From positions 186,001 to 250,000 of the forward strand of contig JAJDAT010000015.1 in NCBI GenBank assembly GCA_029261715.1: DNA of 64,000 bases, read 5' to 3'. How positions within the stretch are numbered: position 1 is the stretch's first letter; the number at the start of each line of letters is the position of its first letter. This document shows positions 60,639-64,000 of this stretch, piece after piece. The stretch comes from Nitrospinia bacterium (lineage in GTDB: Bacteria; Nitrospinota; Nitrospinia; Nitrospinales; JAJDAT01). Below the pieces are notes generated by a model. That model saw nothing but the letters and a program-made list of their open reading frames with translations, did no database searches and was not told the DNA's origin. The translations under genes and the position numbers were made by a program.

Positions 60639-62180
60639 ATGGAACACAAAATAAATACAAAACCAATTTGGTTTTTCAAAAAAACTAATCCTCCTGTCTT
60701 TGTGGCGTCTGCGATATTAATGCTTACCTTTATTTTGTTCGCTACGCTATTCACCGAATATTCCAAAAAAACTTTTAACTTTGTTCAGTCGGCCATTGTA
60801 GAAAATTTTAGTTGGTTTTTTACAATATCGACAGTCATGTTTCTTTGCTTTGTATTATTTCTTCTCTTCAGCCAATACGGGAAAATTCGTTTAGGTAAAG
60901 AGAACGAAAAACCAGAATTTAACAATGTTACTTGGTTTTCAATGATGTTTAGCGCAGGAATGGGCATTGGCTTAGTATTTTGGAGTATTGCGGAACCTAT
61001 TAAACATTATATGAATCCTCCAATAACTCACGCCGAAATGTTAATCGCCGCTAATCAAGCGATGAACGTCACCTATTTTCATTGGGGATTACATGCATGG
61101 GCCGTATTTATGGTTGTGGGCCTTTCTCTCGCATACTTTTCTTTTAGAAAGGGGCTGCCTCTTACCATTCGATCTTGTTTTTATCCTCTGTTAGGTGAAA
61201 AAATATATGGATTCTGGGGGAACGCTATAGATGTATTTGCAGTGGTTGGCACTATGTTCGGAGTAGCGACCTCACTTGGATTAGGAGCTATGCAGGTTAA
61301 CGCAGGTTTAAATTTTGTTGGGGGTATTCCTGAGAGTAAAACTATACAGATAATTCTTATCGCTTTGATAACTGCCTGCGCTACCGCATCAGTTGTATTG
61401 GGATTAAAAAAGGGTATCAGCCGAATAAGTAACTTTAACGTCTTTGTCAGCGTTGTATTAGTGGCTTTTGTATTTTTCCTCGGACCCACTGCTTTTATCG
61501 TTGAACTTTTCGCAAACAATCTAAAAGATTATTTGAGCAACCTACTTTATATGAGTTATTGGAGCGAGTGGGTCGCTGAAACGAAGTGGAAATCCAGCTG
61601 GACCATATTCTACTGGGGATGGTGGATAGCTTGGGCTCCTTTTGTCGGACTTTTCATCGCTCGGATATCAAGAGGTAGAACTATCCGCGAATTCATTTTG
61701 GGCGGCTTATTTGCCCCGGTGTTTGCAACATTTTTGTGGTTAAGTATTTTTGGAGGAACAGCTCTTCATCTTGAAATTTTTCAAGGAGCGCCTATTTCCG
61801 AAGCGGTTTCCGCAAATATTAGTTCCGCTCTCTTCAAAACCCTCAATCAACTTCCATACGCTCAAATTACGGCGGGTCTATCTACTTTAGTCATCATTAC
61901 CTTTTTTGTAACTTCTTCGGATTCCGGTAGTTTGGTGATTGATATTTTAACCGCTGGCGGCCATCCCAATCCCCCAGTAAACCAAAAGGTTTTTTGGGCT
62001 ATCACAGAGGGAGTTATTGCTTCTGTCTTAGTGTTAGCCGGAGGATTAACTGCGCTACAAACAGCGGCCATTGCCTCAGGGCTCCCTTTCGCTTTTATAA
62101 TGATAGGAATGTGTTTTGCTCTATTAAAAGACCTAAGAAAAGAGTTAGCAATTATCAACATGAATAAAGACAATTCATAA
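60639..62180 (+). CDS. BCCT family betaine/choline/carnitine transporter
   Basis: The 513-residue polytopic protein (twelve membrane helices) belongs to the BCCT family. It carries the unwound-helix motif MFSAGMGIGLVFWSIAEP and the trimethylammonium-binding Trp-rich segment FYWGWWIAWAPFVGLFIARISRGRTIREF. It imports a quaternary ammonium solute such as glycine betaine, driven by sodium or proton gradient. The second glycine-rich segment near the N-terminus shows no obvious loss. It is divergent from the betaine-synthesis methyltransferase gene across 361 bp, a neat pair for synthesis and uptake of one compatible solute. Confidence 0.93.
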   Translation: MEHKINTKPIWFFKKTNPPVFVASAILMLTFILFATLFTEYSKKTFNFVQSAIVENFSWFFTISTVMFLCFVLFLLFSQYGKIRLGKENEKPEFNNVTWFSMMFSAGMGIGLVFWSIAEPIKHYMNPPITHAEMLIAANQAMNVTYFHWGLHAWAVFMVVGLSLAYFSFRKGLPLTIRSCFYPLLGEKIYGFWGNAIDVFAVVGTMFGVATSLGLGAMQVNAGLNFVGGIPESKTIQIILIALITACATASVVLGLKKGISRISNFNVFVSVVLVAFVFFLGPTAFIVELFANNLKDYLSNLLYMSYWSEWVAETKWKSSWTIFYWGWWIAWAPFVGLFIARISRGRTIREFILGGLFAPVFATFLWLSIFGGTALHLEIFQGAPISEAVSANISSALFKTLNQLPYAQITAGLSTLVIITFFVTSSDSGSLVIDILTAGGHPNPPVNQKVFWAITEGVIASVLVLAGGLTALQTAAIASGLPFAFIMIGMCFALLKDLRKELAIINMNKDNS

Positions 62181-62265
62181 TCTTTTTTAAAAAACATTAT
62201 AGGGTTCATAGGTATTAACAATAAACTCGCCAATTCACTCCCAAAGTTTAATTCGTGTTACCTTT

Positions 62266-62691
62266 CTATTTTCCATTAAATGTTCTTATAAAATGGATAA
62301 CGTTCCATCCTTCTTCTTCCGAAATCACTTGTCCTACACGCTTCGGCATCCCAGTGCCGGGACTACCATTTTTTAAAATCCACATCAGTTCTCCGTCGGA
62401 ACGCACCTCTTGCCATTTTTTATCAGTAAAGTTTCTAGGAGAGTGTCCTGGTAATCGAACTCCTTTACCATTATTGCTGTGGCAAGTAACGCACAGACCT
62501 TTTCCAAAATAAATTTTTCTACCGGCTTCAATTATTTCTGGAGTCGCTTCGTAAGGACTTTCTATTTCCTGGACTACTTCAAGTAACTCCTCAGGAACCC
62601 TAGGCTGATAAATATCTGGATGAAAAGCTATTGCTCCCTTTGCAAAAAATAGAATAAGTAAAATAAAAATGCTGTATTTAAATAAACGCAC
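62266..62691 (-). CDS. Periplasmic class I cytochrome c
   Basis: The 141-residue protein has a signal peptide (about 1-22, ending AIAF), one heme-attachment motif CVTCH in GKGLCVTCHSNNGKG and a probable axial Met in SPGTGMPKRVG. The heme is covalently bound in the periplasm; it would carry or pass electrons to a terminal oxidase or oxidoreductase. The start is GTG 62691 with GGAGG about 9 nt upstream. It is the last gene of a minus-strand set with two other periplasmic proteins. A structured intercistronic region separates it from the gene before. Confidence 0.9.
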   Translation of the reverse strand: MRLFKYSIFILLILFFAKGAIAFHPDIYQPRVPEELLEVVQEIESPYEATPEIIEAGRKIYFGKGLCVTCHSNNGKGVRLPGHSPRNFTDKKWQEVRSDGELMWILKNGSPGTGMPKRVGQVISEEEGWNVIHFIRTFNGK

Positions 62692-62733
62692 GGTTTTAAA
62701 CCTCCGCAGAAACTTTACACAAACTTGACTAAA

Positions 62734-62803
62734 GAGGATTGTGCCGGTTCTTTATCGCAAAGAATAATCTTAAAAATAGCGAACCAGAACCGACAGTCTC
62801 CTC
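62734..62803 (-). other. 70-nt imperfect stem-loop between two periplasmic genes
   Basis: Nested complementary pairs are seen: GAGGA (62734-62738) with TCCTC (62799-62803); CGGTTCT (62745-62751) with AGAACCG (62786-62792); TCGC (62755-62758) with GCGA (62779-62782); and AAGA with TCTT near the tip. The 3x3 internal loop (TTA/ACC) is symmetric. The element begins 5 nt after the stop of the gene at 62809 and ends 42 nt before the cytochrome start. There is no T-run, so it is not a standard terminator; an mRNA stabiliser or regulatory fold is more likely. Confidence 0.5.
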
Positions 62804-62808
62804 AAAAA

Positions 62809-63321
62809 CTATTTAACATCTACCGTCATGATGACAAATTCTTTATTCATTTTGGTTCCCTGATGCGGCTCCACATAGGTTCCATCGTAGTAATACCATT
62901 GTAGAGGAAGCATCTTCCCAAGTTCTTTAGGCTGCCGAGGAAGTTTCCCAACATCCAAACCATTTTCGATAAACGTTTTTGGATTCAAGTAATAAACAAT
63001 ATCTTCATGAGTTTTTTCCGGTCGGCTCGAATAATGGATCATGTTATGTTTTGTTACTTTTTCTAACATGCAATACTCACCGCTAGCGTTTGTGATATCA
63101 ATCGCCGCCAACTTTGAACCTGGGGCGAATAAATTAGCTATCGCATTTATTTCTTTTTTAGCTGTTCCTTTTAGCTTTAAAACGGCAGAGAAATCTTTTT
63201 TAATTTTTTCTAATTCTGCATTCGAATCGTTGGCAACAGAAGCATCAACTCCTGTTACCAGCGTTACCATAAAAATCGACGCAATGAAAAATCCAAAACT
63301 CACTTTCGACAACTTTTTCAT
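62809..63321 (-). CDS. Unknown periplasmic protein, 170 aa
   Basis: The protein has a signal peptide (about 1-27, ending VDAS) and a soluble domain I do not recognise. It contains SKLAAIDITNASGEYCMLEKVTKH, then a DIVYYLNPKTFIENGL segment and LPLQWYYYDGTYVEPHQG near the C-terminus. One cysteine and several histidines are present. It lies between the DUF1264 lipoprotein and the cytochrome c gene on the same strand with short gaps (40 and 117 bp), so it likely belongs to the same operon. Confidence 0.65.
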   Translation of the reverse strand: MKKLSKVSFGFFIASIFMVTLVTGVDASVANDSNAELEKIKKDFSAVLKLKGTAKKEINAIANLFAPGSKLAAIDITNASGEYCMLEKVTKHNMIHYSSRPEKTHEDIVYYLNPKTFIENGLDVGKLPRQPKELGKMLPLQWYYYDGTYVEPHQGTKMNKEFVIMTVDVK

Positions 63322-63361
63322 AATGTTTCCCTTCCAAAAATTTAAAATTTATCTAAAAAGT

Positions 63362-63895
63362 TTATTTGTCAACTTTTCCATGAGTCGCTTCCCAGTGACC
63401 GATTGATTGAGGAATCATAACGGAACCGTCTGGAATTGGCGCTCCATCAGGCCAAAGATGAAAAATAATTCCATCCGTTTTTCCAACATATTCAGCCAAT
63501 TTTTTTTGCTCTGCTGGGTCGGTTGGGTTATGAATTACAACTCGACCAGTGGCTATCTCTTCCGCATGGTCGTGCCAATTTTGTTTATGAGAGTGTTTTG
63601 GAATTACTTTTCTCGCTAATTCCTTAGAAACCATATACTCGATTTCAGTCATCCGAGCATTAGCGTCTGTCGATTCAAAAAGAATACACTGAATAATATC
63701 TTTATTAATTGGTTTGCAATAATGATGGAATGGCCCTACAACCTCTCCATTCATAATATGTGGCGCAGAAACATGAATGGTATAACCTGCAAGAGGATTT
63801 GGTGGAGCTTTATCTTCGGCATTAACATTCATAGAAGCGCAACCAAATAAAAATAACGCGATTAAACCTACCCGTAATGTTTTTTGGATTTTCAT
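63362..63895 (-). CDS. DUF1264 (OBAP-like) lipoprotein
   Basis: The 177-residue protein has a lipobox (LFGC, C19) and a DUF1264 domain, known from plant oil-body-associated proteins and bacteria. Seen are GPFHHYCKPINKDIIQCIL, ANARMTEIEYMVSKEL and the histidine-rich HSHKQNWHDHAEEI, then GIIFHLWPDGAPIPDG. The clustered His residues suggest metal binding; the function is not established. Start ATG 63895 is chosen because GGGGAG lies 7 nt before it; the in-frame ATG at 63910 overlaps that Shine-Dalgarno. It is the first gene of the operon with the unknown protein and cytochrome c. Confidence 0.82.
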   Translation of the reverse strand: MKIQKTLRVGLIALFLFGCASMNVNAEDKAPPNPLAGYTIHVSAPHIMNGEVVGPFHHYCKPINKDIIQCILFESTDANARMTEIEYMVSKELARKVIPKHSHKQNWHDHAEEIATGRVVIHNPTDPAEQKKLAEYVGKTDGIIFHLWPDGAPIPDGSVMIPQSIGHWEATHGKVDK

Positions 63896-64000
63896 TTTTA
63901 AACTCCCCATAAAAAAGATTTAAACTTTTTATATCTCAAGAAAACCAATTGATGATTTCCCGTATTGTCAAATCAAGTATAAAGGTTTATACAAGATTCA

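Noticed and set aside
1-64000. tRNA, rRNA, CRISPR, prophage or complete IS
   Set aside because: No cloverleaf, repeat-spacer array, integrase, or transposase with flanking inverted repeats was seen on either strand.

Overview
This is an AT-rich chromosomal segment (roughly two thirds A+T by eye) from a Gram-negative, envelope-rich bacterium. The Gram-negative call rests on two TonB-dependent receptors, many lipoproteins and periplasmic signal peptides, class I cytochrome c, flagellar rod genes and sigma-54 regulation. The gene mix (SmbP-like protein, siroheme nitrite/sulfite reductase with a siroheme-synthesis gene, sarcosine/dimethylglycine methyltransferase beside a BCCT transporter, DUF1264 lipoprotein, SGNH-TPR proteins) fits a marine, low-GC member of Nitrospinota or a neighbouring phylum. 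That placement is inference from family recollection only. I see no tRNA, rRNA, CRISPR array, prophage or intact insertion sequence.

Layout. 1-3.6 kb: a truncated GT39-like membrane protein and an SGNH-TPR protein. 3.7-9.4 kb: SmbP-like protein, a terminator, a compact flgB-fliE unit lacking flgC behind a near-perfect sigma-54 promoter, and divergently a GAF/AAA+ sigma-54 activator followed by a membrane-anchored 2Fe-2S ferredoxin, then spoVG. 9.5-13.6 kb: second SGNH-TPR protein, siroheme dehydrogenase, a small membrane protein, FAD-linked oxidase. 13.6-22.5 kb: TonB receptor, two convergent hybrid histidine kinases sharing a C-terminal tail, and a UrtA-like binding protein translationally coupled to one of them; an 11-bp tandem operator lies before the first kinase. 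22.7-23.1 kb: a decayed YeaO/DUF488 pseudogene. 23.1-39.7 kb: mostly housekeeping genes (GT39-like protein, half-size TauE/SafE, dicarboxylate symporter, citrate synthase, ClpS, Nfu, YraN, ICMT-like protein, nitrite/sulfite reductase, YicC, Gmk, HisC, MltG).

39.7-49.1 kb holds the most unusual locus. One minus-strand operon encodes an LPP20/CsgG-like/DUF4384 lipoprotein, a CHASE2 membrane protein with no output domain, a caspase-like protease with EF-hand and DUF1566 domains, a diguanylate cyclase and an SDR. A divergent plus-strand set encodes a second LPP20 lipoprotein, a trypsin-like protease and a secreted protein. I propose this as an envelope-surveillance and proteolysis system; its function is not established.

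49.3-64 kb: TPR protein, lipoprotein lipase, a possible IS21 remnant, an unknown protein, a zinc-finger/pentapeptide/membrane protein, then a TonB receptor-YfiR-CHASE8 hybrid kinase operon preceded by four 11-bp repeats of PhoB-box type. A bidirectional terminator separates it from a divergent betaine-synthesis methyltransferase and BCCT transporter pair. The window ends with a periplasmic operon (DUF1264 lipoprotein, unknown protein, cytochrome c) carrying a 70-nt intercistronic stem-loop.
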